Part shown: positions 9,533-16,654 of the stretch, piece after piece | Layout: each line of letters starts with the position of its first letter | Position numbering within the stretch: position 1 is the first letter of the stretch | Source: Spirochaetales bacterium | GTDB lineage: Bacteria > Spirochaetota > Leptospiria > Leptospirales > Leptonemataceae | NCBI GenBank assembly: GCA_015075425.1 | Contig: JABTUL010000002.1 | Location: forward strand, 310,001-374,000 | Direction of reading: 5' to 3' | Length of the DNA: 64,000 nt | The notes under the pieces: generated by a model | The model's database searches: none | What the model was told of the DNA's origin: nothing | The model's input: the letters and a program-made list of their open reading frames with translations, nothing else | Made by a program: the position numbers and the translations under genes

Positions 9533-9781
9533 CCCGGATTATTCATGAAAGCTTATGCGTAAAGTACAGGTTCAAAGAAAAACCGCCCGGCACTGGGCGG
9601 TTTTTCATCATTTCCACGAAAACCCGGAGCTTGTTTGTAAGAACGGTGTGTCGCGCGCAGCCTTGCCCCTGTCGCGGAGCCACGGAGGGCGCAGCGCCCC
9701 GCATTCGGGCAAGGACGTCCGTATGCGGGGCCAGGGGAAAGGTCGCGTGCGGCGCCCCACTGTTTTCACGAATAATCCGGG
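9533..9781. repeat. palindromic intergenic element with terminal inverted repeats
   Basis: A roughly 249-base intergenic element. Its ends form an 18-base inverted repeat (9533-9550 and 9764-9781, one mismatch). Inside lies an imperfect hairpin pairing 9652-9671 with 9732-9751 (16 of 20 positions) and 9696-9704 with 9723-9731 (9 of 9). The right 40 bases recur with 32 identities at 46102-46141. No reading frame inside looks coding. It may be a MITE-like or structured dispersed repeat; mobility is inference. Confidence 0.6.
9578..9605 (+). terminator. rho-independent terminator
   Basis: A perfect 11-base stem pairs 9578-9588 with 9595-9605 around a 6-base loop (GGCACT). The core is CCGCCC/GGGCGG with an A-run before and five Ts after. 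It lies 46 bases past the stop at 9532 and should end the esterase operon. The A/T symmetry means it could also work for leftward transcription. Confidence 0.88.
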
Positions 9782-9795
9782 CTAAAGCAGCTTCC

Positions 9796-10155
9796 TTACT
9801 CCAGAGGCTCGAGACCGTTGAGCCGGGCAGCATTCTCAAGCCACTGTTTTTCTCGCGGATGCAAAATCCCATCCACCAGCGCCAGCGCGTATGCTTCTGT
9901 CAGGAAGCTGCGTGCCGTTTCTTTGCTGTTGAATACAGGTGGCGTTCGCGGGAAAAAGCGATTTCCCATAACAGAGTCCATTGTATTTTCTACGTATGTT
10001 TTTTCAAAACCACGATCGGTAGCAAATTGCATGATGCGCTGTCTCTGCCGGGGATCCAGTGTATCGTCAGAAATCATGACTTGCAGCAGCCCCTGCAAAT
10101 AGAGCCCCTGGTCCTGTAGATCCAGCCCACCAATTTCAAGCACACTCTCTTTCAT
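9796..10155 (-). CDS. TerB-like helical domain protein
   Basis: 119 residues, all helical. The C-terminal stretch LTEAYALALVDGILHPREKQWLENAARLNGL closely follows the TerB/DnaJ-associated pattern in which an acidic turn (xDGxxxxxE) joins two helices. An ISDDTLDPRQRQRI segment forms a first such turn, suggesting two related halves. TerB-like proteins bind metal ions or act as scaffolds in tellurite-type stress systems; the role here is unknown. Its ATG overlaps the ppsA stop by four bases, so it is translationally coupled to PEP synthase. Confidence 0.75.
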   Translation of the reverse strand: MKESVLEIGGLDLQDQGLYLQGLLQVMISDDTLDPRQRQRIMQFATDRGFEKTYVENTMDSVMGNRFFPRTPPVFNSKETARSFLTEAYALALVDGILHPREKQWLENAARLNGLEPLE

Positions 10156-12554
10156 TGGCCCTTCCTTTTTTCGTACTGCGCAATCCGGAGAGTTGTGTCG
10201 ATCACCGTATCCGGTATCAGAGAAATGGAGTCAATGCCCAGGTCCACCAGATATTCGGCAAAATCCGGATAATCCGAGGGAGCCTGCCCGCAAATGCCTA
10301 TTTTGCGCCCCGCAGCGTGCACTTCCTGGATGGCCGTACGGATCATCCAGCGCACAGCTTCATTTTTTTCATCAAAGAGGTGTGAAACGATTTCTGAATC
10401 ACGGTCCACTCCCAGGGTCATCTGGGTCAGATCATTGGAGCCGATGGAGAAGCCATCAAAAATCCTGGCAAATTCCCGGGCCAGAATTACGTTGCTTGGT
10501 ATTTCACACATCACATAAATTTCGAGACCCTCATCTCCCGGAACCAGGCCGTGCTGGGCCATCAATCGAATGACACTCTCTCCTTCCGCAACAGTCCGAC
10601 AAAAAGGAATCATAACTTTAAGATTGGAAAGGCCCATGTCTTTGCGCACCCGCCGCACGGCCTGGCACTCCAGAGCAAACCCCTCGCGGTAGGCGGGATG
10701 ATCGTAACGCGAAGCTCCGCGAAATCCAATCATAGGATTTTCTTCTTCTGGCTCGAATTCCCGACCCCCAATCAGTCCCGCATACTCATTGGATTTGAAA
10801 TCGGACATGCGCAAAATCACATCCCGCGGATAGAAGGCAGCGGCAATGCGGCCAATGCCACAGGAAAGAGTATCCACAAAGAATTCGGCCCTGTCGCTGT
10901 AGGCTGCGGTGATTTCGCGAATCTGCTCCACAGCCTTTGCATCTGTCAGGTTCGGATAACGCAACAGGGCCATCGGGTGGATGCGTATGGCATTGTTGAT
11001 GACAAACTCCATGCGCATGAGTCCCACACCGCTGCCAGGCAATCCGGAAAGCTCAAAAGCGTGCTGCGGATCCGCCAGATTGAGCATGATCCGCGTACGC
11101 GGGGCGGGAAAGTCGCTCAGAGATATTTTCTCTATTTTAAAGCTTAATCGACCGCCGTAGACATTACCCGTTTCGCCCTCAGCACAGCTGACCGTTACCT
11201 CCTGACCATTTTTCAGAGTAGCCAGTGCGCCTGACGTACCCACAACAGCTGGCAGTCCCAGTTCCCGGCTTACGATGGCAGCATGGCAGGTACGGCCGCC
11301 GCGCTCGGTGATGATGGCGGCCGCCTTGCGCATGACCGGAACCCAGTCTGGATCCGTCATCTCCGTTACCAGAACCTCACCTTCCTGAAAGGAGCGCATG
11401 TCTTCCGCTGTTTCCACACAGCGGACGGGGCCCGCACCAATGCGTGAGCCAACGGCGCGACCGGTAAGAAGGAGCGGGCCGCGTTTTTCCAGCCGAAACA
11501 CTTCCCGTACATTATAATCTCTCTGGCTGTGCACGGTTTCCGGCCGCGCCTGCAGGATGTAGAGCTCTCCGGTTCTACCGTCCTTGCCCCATTCAATGTC
11601 CATAGCCTGATGACCGGCCCGCCTGCCGTAATGCTCCTCGATGGCCGCACCCCAGCGGGCCAGTTGCAAAACATCTTCATCCGTTATGGAAAATAGCTTT
11701 TGCTCTCCTGAGGCCACGGGAATGTTCCGCGTGGTCGTAAGACCTCCGCGCAGATCATAAATCATCTTTAGTTCTTTGGAGCCAATGCGTTTGCCAATGA
11801 TCGGCCGGTGACCGGTTCTTAAAGTCGGCTTGAATACATAGAATTCATCAGGATTGACCACGCCACGAACAATATTTTCACCCAGCCCGTAAGAGGAGCT
11901 GATCAAAATCGCATCGCGGAAGCCCGATTCGGTATCGATGGTAAACATGACACCGGATGCGGCCAGGTCGGAACGCACCATTTTTTGCACGCCTACAGAG
12001 AGGGCGATTTTTTGAGCGCTGAACCCCCGACTTTTGCGGTAGGCAATGGCACGATCCGTAAAAAGGGAAGCCAGGCAGCGCTTGGTGGCATCGAGCACGG
12101 CGTGGCCACCGCGCACATTCAGATACGATTCCTGCTGCCCGGCAAAACTTGCATCGGGCAGGTCCTCAGCCGTGGCACTGGAGCGGATCGCCACATCCGT
12201 TTCTGACTCCTGGTAACGTGCGGATAGCGAGCCATAGGCGGCCAGAATTTCTCCGGCCAGATCCTCCGGAATACGACCTCCCTGAACCAGGTTGCGAATG
12301 CGCTGACCGGCCAGAGCCAGCTCGGCCACATTCTCCGGATGCAGGTCGTCCAGAATCGCCGCGATGGCCTTCTCCAGCCCATTCTCCCGGAGGTAATGGA
12401 AATAGGCATCGGCTGTGGTTGCAAATCCCGCAGGAACACGAACGCCGGCTGAAGAGAGCTGGCTGACCATTTCCCCCAGCGAAGCATTCTTGCCGCCAAC
12501 AAGAGGCACGTCTTCATTACGCAGCTCTTCAAAAAATCGGATGTACTTTGCCAT
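10152..12554 (-). CDS. ppsA: phosphoenolpyruvate synthase
   Basis: About 800 residues, the normal PpsA length. The N-terminal ATP-grasp part begins LVGGKNASLGEM and includes IRSSATAEDLPDASFAGQQESYLNV. The central phosphohistidine domain has GGRTCHAAIVSRELGLPAVVG. The C-terminal TIM-barrel has IGSNDLTQMTLGVDRDS and the catalytic Cys in IGICGQAPS. It converts pyruvate and ATP to PEP, AMP and phosphate for gluconeogenesis. The window also holds pyruvate phosphate dikinase and a PPi-type phosphofructokinase, so carbon flux between PEP and pyruvate has two routes. Confidence 0.97.
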   Translation of the reverse strand: MAKYIRFFEELRNEDVPLVGGKNASLGEMVSQLSSAGVRVPAGFATTADAYFHYLRENGLEKAIAAILDDLHPENVAELALAGQRIRNLVQGGRIPEDLAGEILAAYGSLSARYQESETDVAIRSSATAEDLPDASFAGQQESYLNVRGGHAVLDATKRCLASLFTDRAIAYRKSRGFSAQKIALSVGVQKMVRSDLAASGVMFTIDTESGFRDAILISSSYGLGENIVRGVVNPDEFYVFKPTLRTGHRPIIGKRIGSKELKMIYDLRGGLTTTRNIPVASGEQKLFSITDEDVLQLARWGAAIEEHYGRRAGHQAMDIEWGKDGRTGELYILQARPETVHSQRDYNVREVFRLEKRGPLLLTGRAVGSRIGAGPVRCVETAEDMRSFQEGEVLVTEMTDPDWVPVMRKAAAIITERGGRTCHAAIVSRELGLPAVVGTSGALATLKNGQEVTVSCAEGETGNVYGGRLSFKIEKISLSDFPAPRTRIMLNLADPQHAFELSGLPGSGVGLMRMEFVINNAIRIHPMALLRYPNLTDAKAVEQIREITAAYSDRAEFFVDTLSCGIGRIAAAFYPRDVILRMSDFKSNEYAGLIGGREFEPEEENPMIGFRGASRYDHPAYREGFALECQAVRRVRKDMGLSNLKVMIPFCRTVAEGESVIRLMAQHGLVPGDEGLEIYVMCEIPSNVILAREFARIFDGFSIGSNDLTQMTLGVDRDSEIVSHLFDEKNEAVRWMIRTAIQEVHAAGRKIGICGQAPSDYPDFAEYLVDLGIDSISLIPDTVIDTTLRIAQYEKRKGQ

Positions 12555-12607
12555 CACATCTCCTCACCGATCTTGACCGGAAACGCTTGAAGTGCGGTGC
12601 TGCACAA

Positions 12608-13315
12608 ATGGCTGTCAAGACTTCTATGATGGGCCTTTTTATGATCTGTGCCTGTGTCGCGCAGTTCCAGAGAGCGACTGTCGTGGATCGCAATGATCTG
12701 CCTTTGCGGGTGGAGCGCATCGCCGGCCATGTTTTTCTGGTTACCGATTTTAACTTTCGCCGCACCAGCGCCCTCTTCTACGCCCATCCCGCAGGAATCG
12801 TCTTTTTTGATAGCACCTGGCAGGCCAAAACGGCGGAGCAAATGATCTGGAAGGCCGCTGCCTACTCTCTGGAAGACTATGCCGGAATCGTGGTCACGGG
12901 TCCGCAGCTGGAAAGAACGGCTGGCCTTGCCGCATTTCGCGGCCACGAAATCCCCGTATACATGCAAACCAGGGCGCCCGCAATCATCGCCCGGAACTGG
13001 GACACTCAAAACCGGGAAATGAAGAAAACCTTCAGCGCCTTTCAGGAAGCGATTTTTATCCGCCCGGATTTTACCGTGCAAAAGTCAGCGTCCCTCCTGG
13101 ATGGCCGGGTGAAACTTCTGGAAGTAGAACCATCGGCAGACCGGAGCGGTGTCGATGGGCATTTGCTGGCCTTTTTTACGGAAGAAAAAGTTCTCTACAC
13201 GGGTGGTCTGCGTCTCCCTGCACCCGCACGAAAGCAGCTTATCCAGGAACTCCGTCCGCTTCTGGTTATAGAAGACGGTGAGGTGCGTAAGTTACGGGGC
13301 CTGGAAAATTCATGA
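12608..13315 (+). CDS. metallo-beta-lactamase-fold protein lacking zinc ligands
   Basis: From MAVKTS (12608) there is a short hydrophobic leader with Cys-Ala-Cys, a possible lipoprotein signal. The body follows class B1 metallo-beta-lactamase order: HVFLVTDFNFRRTSALF, GIVFFDSTWQAKTAEQMI, then GIVVTGPQLERTAGLAAFRG where active enzymes have THAHADRIGG. The HxHxDH motif is replaced by GPQLER; the GHTEDN block reads ADRSGVDG and the Cys ligand is Gly in VLYTGGL. All metal ligands therefore appear lost while the scaffold survives. Probably exported and non-hydrolytic; role unknown. The assignment rests on motif order only. Confidence 0.72.
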   Translation: MAVKTSMMGLFMICACVAQFQRATVVDRNDLPLRVERIAGHVFLVTDFNFRRTSALFYAHPAGIVFFDSTWQAKTAEQMIWKAAAYSLEDYAGIVVTGPQLERTAGLAAFRGHEIPVYMQTRAPAIIARNWDTQNREMKKTFSAFQEAIFIRPDFTVQKSASLLDGRVKLLEVEPSADRSGVDGHLLAFFTEEKVLYTGGLRLPAPARKQLIQELRPLLVIEDGEVRKLRGLENS

Positions 13316-13395
13316 GCCGTCCATGGTTTTATCCCGGCCCTTTATTTTCTGTTCCCTCCGATCCGATAGAGAAAAGCAGGCCTATGGTGTCCCAC

Positions 13396-14004
13396 ATGCG
13401 ACTCTTTTTTCTGGCGTGTCTGGTCCTTCTGGGAGGACCACTCAAAGCCCAGACGGCGCGCCTGGAGGGTTTTGCCGATACTGGCTGGAATACCCCTTTT
13501 GCCGACGTCAAAACGCAACTGAAGAACCTGGCCACATCGCCGAATGCCCGGGAACGAGTGGAAATCTTGATGGAGGAAAAGGACAAATACATTCTGGTTC
13601 GTCGTAACGAAATCCTGTACCGTTACAATTTTTATAAGACGCCCCTGGAAGTGGCCCGGCTCGAGAATCATGAACTGTCCGCCGAGGAGCATGATCAGAT
13701 GGAAGCGGTGCTCTTTCACGTTAAAGTGATCATGCCCTTCATTGAAGCCACGGCTATCAATGCCCGTCTGGAAGGGAACTACGGCAAAAGAACCCGTACC
13801 ACCGTGGAAAAAGAAACCGGCGCGGATATCTGGGAATTGACCGGTGGCTTTGTATTTCAGTGGTACGAACCATACCAGAATAAGGCTTACACGCGCACCG
13901 TCGATTACCTTTCTGCTCAGCTTGCAGCACAAATAATGAAGGAATACGCCGATTATTTCGATGCTCGCGAGAAACTTATCCTCAAGCATATCCTGCTGCG
14001 CTAA
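13396..14004 (+). CDS. exported protein, unknown function
   Basis: I prefer the ATG at 13396 (MRLFFLACLVLLGGPLKAQT), which gives a clean signal peptide with cleavage after KAQ. The longer frame from 13312 overlaps the previous gene and adds an implausible leader. The mature part is about 180 residues, charged and mixed alpha/beta, with EERVEILMEEKDKYILVRRN-like character and a WELTGGFVFQWYEPY segment. No known domain was recognised. Periplasmic or surface location is likely. Confidence 0.75.
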   Translation: MRLFFLACLVLLGGPLKAQTARLEGFADTGWNTPFADVKTQLKNLATSPNARERVEILMEEKDKYILVRRNEILYRYNFYKTPLEVARLENHELSAEEHDQMEAVLFHVKVIMPFIEATAINARLEGNYGKRTRTTVEKETGADIWELTGGFVFQWYEPYQNKAYTRTVDYLSAQLAAQIMKEYADYFDAREKLILKHILLR

Positions 14005-14082
14005 AAAAAATTTCAACGCGGAACCTTTTAGCGTCTGCCGGGGTATTCCTTTCTGTAAACGCAGGGAGAGGAGAATTTTTTG

Positions 14083-14547
14083 ATGAACACGAAAACTTTG
14101 ATCATGATAGCAATGACCCTTTGCAGCTTTGCATCCGTTATGGCCTGGCCGTCGGACCGGGGAAACTATGCAGACCGGCAAAAGAGGATACTGGAGCGCA
14201 TGCAAAAAGAGCTGTCTTTAAGCAGCGAGCAAAGCTCCCGTATTGAAGCCGCTCTGAAAAAGAACGTGGCCGCAAAAGAGAAAATCAAAGGGAATATGAA
14301 GCCCCTCTATGAAAAAATGCAGCAACTTCTGAGCGATCCTCGCGGAAGCCGTAAAGACTTCGAGATTACCCTGCGCAACCTGAGCGATTTACGCATCCAG
14401 TACCGCCTGCTGGAGTTCGATGAACGCAGGGAAATGATGAGCATCCTCAGCGCAGAACAGGCGGAGAAATGGCAGAAAGTTATGCAAGAGCGCCGGAGGA
14501 AATTTATGGAAAAGCATAAGAACAATCGAGCCCGCAACGAAACATGA
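14083..14547 (+). CDS. Spy/CpxP/CnrX-like periplasmic protein
   Basis: Starts at the ATG at 14083 behind GGAGAGGAG. Signal peptide MNTKTLIMIAMTLCSFASVMAW is cleaved near Ala-Trp. The mature helical body carries two LTxxQ-type motifs (LSSEQSSRI and LSAEQAEKW) separated by a long basic coiled region, the pattern of the Spy, CpxP, ZraP and CnrX group, which bind metals or misfolded proteins in the periplasm. Its stop overlaps the ECF sigma factor start by four bases. That gene order makes a sensory role upstream of the sigma factor likely. Confidence 0.8.
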   Translation: MNTKTLIMIAMTLCSFASVMAWPSDRGNYADRQKRILERMQKELSLSSEQSSRIEAALKKNVAAKEKIKGNMKPLYEKMQQLLSDPRGSRKDFEITLRNLSDLRIQYRLLEFDERREMMSILSAEQAEKWQKVMQERRRKFMEKHKNNRARNET

Positions 14548-15017
14548 CAGAAGCCCAGTTCCGGGAACTGGTGTCGAGTACAAAGAAAGCTGTGCTCGGC
14601 GCCATCCGGCGTTATCTGAAAGCCGATCTGGCGCACAGTGTGGACGACGTGGCCCAGGAAGTATATATGAAATTCCTTAAGTTTATAGAAAAAAGAGGAA
14701 TGGATGCTATCAGAATGGAATCACTTTCCTCGCTGGCCTACACAATCGCCCGCAACGAATCCATCCGCATGAATGAAAGGGCCAGTCGGGAGCTTAAGGC
14801 CGGAATGGATGCTCTGGTTGTCCGGTTTGAACCGGAGGAAGTGGCGCTGCCCCTTGAGGCCCTTAAACCGGAATTTCGCAGCGTGGTGGAACATACCATG
14901 GCCGGCCTGAGTCTTAAGGAAATCGCCCTGACTCTCGGTCTGCCTGTCGGAACCGTAAAATCCCGTTTGCACCGGGCCCGGCTCATTCTCAAACAGGAAA
15001 CAGGCCATGAAAACTGA
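14544..15017 (+). CDS. ECF-type RNA polymerase sigma factor
   Basis: 157 residues with a sigma region 2 (SVDDVAQEVYMKFLKFIEK and SLAYTIARNESIRMNER) and a sigma region 4 helix-turn-helix (LSLKEIALTLGLPVGTVKSRLHRARLIL). Regions 1 and 3 are missing, as in ECF factors. It should direct polymerase to promoters controlled by the adjacent periplasmic sensor and anti-sigma gene. Coupled by ATGA to the Spy-like gene upstream and overlapping the next gene by 11 bases. Its likely target is this operon and the efflux genes just downstream. Confidence 0.9.
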   Translation: MTEAQFRELVSSTKKAVLGAIRRYLKADLAHSVDDVAQEVYMKFLKFIEKRGMDAIRMESLSSLAYTIARNESIRMNERASRELKAGMDALVVRFEPEEVALPLEALKPEFRSVVEHTMAGLSLKEIALTLGLPVGTVKSRLHRARLILKQETGHEN

Positions 15018-15327
15018 AGCCTTAAAACAGGAAATCCGCAAGCGCTGGGACGATCCACTGTGGTCGTCGGCCATGGCCGGGGCAGTCTATCAAAAAGCGC
15101 AGCGGCAGAAGTTTCTGCGGATGAGCGCGAGGGCCGCCAGTATTCTTCTGGCCGGCTCCTTTTTGCTCTGGGTTCTATGGACCGGACCTGCTGCAGAAAG
15201 CTCGGATGATGAGGCAAATGAGTCCGCAGCTCTACTTGAAATAGAGGAAGCTGCAGAAATCCTGCCCGCCATGGATCTTGCGTTCGATGAGTTTCCAGAA
15301 ATGGAACTTTCTCTGCTACCCTGGTAA
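15007..15327 (+). CDS. probable anti-sigma factor, single membrane pass
   Basis: 106 residues, with a cytoplasmic basic N-terminus (KQEIRKRWDDPLWSSAMAG), one hydrophobic segment (ASILLAGSFLLWVLW) near residues 45-59 and an acidic periplasmic tail rich in Glu and Asp. There is no zinc HxxxCxxC motif. Size, topology and an 11-base overlap with the sigma gene match small CnrY-like anti-sigma factors. The function is inferred from position and topology, not from sequence similarity. Confidence 0.65.
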   Translation: MKTEALKQEIRKRWDDPLWSSAMAGAVYQKAQRQKFLRMSARAASILLAGSFLLWVLWTGPAAESSDDEANESAALLEIEEAAEILPAMDLAFDEFPEMELSLLPW

Positions 15328-15331
15328 GCGA

Positions 15332-16654
15332 TTGAAAAAGCTGCTCTTTATTACTCTCATTGTTATAAATTCCATTGATGCAGAAGATCTGGATTTGAAC
15401 GCCATCTATGCTCTGGCTCTCCGGCACAGCGAGGATGTGAAGATCAAAGCATCGGAAGTGGCCATTGCAGAAGCACGCTACCGCGAAACACTGGCCAGTT
15501 ACTATCCGCAGCTGGCTCTGTTTGCGCGCAGCACCCAGCAGAGTCCTTCAAGCAACAGAACCGATTCCACACTGACGGATCTTTTACTGGGTCGCACCCC
15601 CACGCTGGAAAACAGAAACACAAATTCCAGCAATACCTCAAGTTTTACCCGCTATGACGTGGGTGGCCTGAGTCTGGCCTGGCCTCTGTTCACGGGGTTG
15701 CGCAGTTACCACGAAGGCAAGGCAGCAAGGGATGCGCGCGATGCAGCGCGATTCAATGAGAAGCGTTTCCGCGAACTGCTTTATCAGGATCTGGCCCGGC
15801 TCTTTTACCAGAATCTGGAATATGATAAAGCGATTCTGCTCTTCAAAGATGAAGAGCGTACGCTGCGTTTGCGCATCTATGAGCTGGCCCGCAGGCTGAA
15901 CCTGGGGCGATCGCGTGATGGCGAAGTCCTCAACGCCCGCGCAGAATTGCTTACCGTGCAGACAGACCTTAAATCCCAGGAACACCTGCGACAATCGGCA
16001 AGAGAAATGCTATCTTTTCTGACCGGCCGCCCGGCAGAATCCCTAAAACTTAAAGATTCTCAATTACTCCCGGCCAGGGAGGACCTGAATCGCTACCTGG
16101 AGACCACGCCCGCACGCAGCGATTTGCAGGCAGCGCGATCGCTGCTAAAAAGTAAAGAAATGCAGAGCAAAGCAGAGAAAGGCGGGCATCTACCCCGCCT
16201 GGATCTACAGGCCGAGGGCTACGCCTACCAGCAACCCACAACCGGGCGGGACTGGCGCTTCACCCTGGGAATCACCCTGCCCATTTTTGAAGGAGGCGCA
16301 ACGGTGAGCCGCGTCCGCCTGGCTCAGGAAGAAGTAAAGACCCGGCAACTGGAACTAAAAAAACTGGAGCGATTGGCAGATTTTGAAACCCGTCTGGCTT
16401 ACTCGGCTTTTGTAACGGCCATGGCCCGCAAGACACTTCTGGATCAGGCGGTGCGCATCGCCCGCCAGGCGTACGCTGTGCAGTTGCGCGACTATGAACT
16501 GGGAGCGGGATCCGCACTGGAAGTGTTTGATGCTTTGCGTCGTTTCCATTCCACGCGTCGCAATCATTTACGCGCAGAAACGGAGCTGCGACTGGAACAT
16601 ATCCAGTTGCAAATCGCTGCCGGAAGGACAGGAAACATGCATGAAAATCACTGA
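15332..16654 (+). CDS. TolC-family outer-membrane efflux protein
   Basis: I place the start at the TTG at 15332, which gives a standard signal peptide (KKLLFITLIVINSIDA). An ATG at 15278 lies inside the previous gene and would bury that signal. The mature protein, about 420 residues, has the internally duplicated TolC/OEP pattern: an N-terminal LNAIYALALRHSEDVKI repeat, a beta-barrel SLAWPLFTG strand, long helical hairpins, then RFTLGITLPIFEGG in the second half. It forms a trimeric outer-membrane duct. It overlaps the RND gene by 14 bases. Confidence 0.9.
   Translation: MKKLLFITLIVINSIDAEDLDLNAIYALALRHSEDVKIKASEVAIAEARYRETLASYYPQLALFARSTQQSPSSNRTDSTLTDLLLGRTPTLENRNTNSSNTSSFTRYDVGGLSLAWPLFTGLRSYHEGKAARDARDAARFNEKRFRELLYQDLARLFYQNLEYDKAILLFKDEERTLRLRIYELARRLNLGRSRDGEVLNARAELLTVQTDLKSQEHLRQSAREMLSFLTGRPAESLKLKDSQLLPAREDLNRYLETTPARSDLQAARSLLKSKEMQSKAEKGGHLPRLDLQAEGYAYQQPTTGRDWRFTLGITLPIFEGGATVSRVRLAQEEVKTRQLELKKLERLADFETRLAYSAFVTAMARKTLLDQAVRIARQAYAVQLRDYELGAGSALEVFDALRRFHSTRRNHLRAETELRLEHIQLQIAAGRTGNMHENH

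Noticed and set aside
11985-12466. Plus-strand frames opposite ppsA
   Set aside because: PEP synthase motifs run uninterrupted on the minus strand; these are shadows.
13342-14205. 287-codon minus-strand open frame
   Set aside because: It lies opposite the exported protein and the start of the Spy-like gene, lacks a family match, and the plus-strand genes have clear signal peptides.
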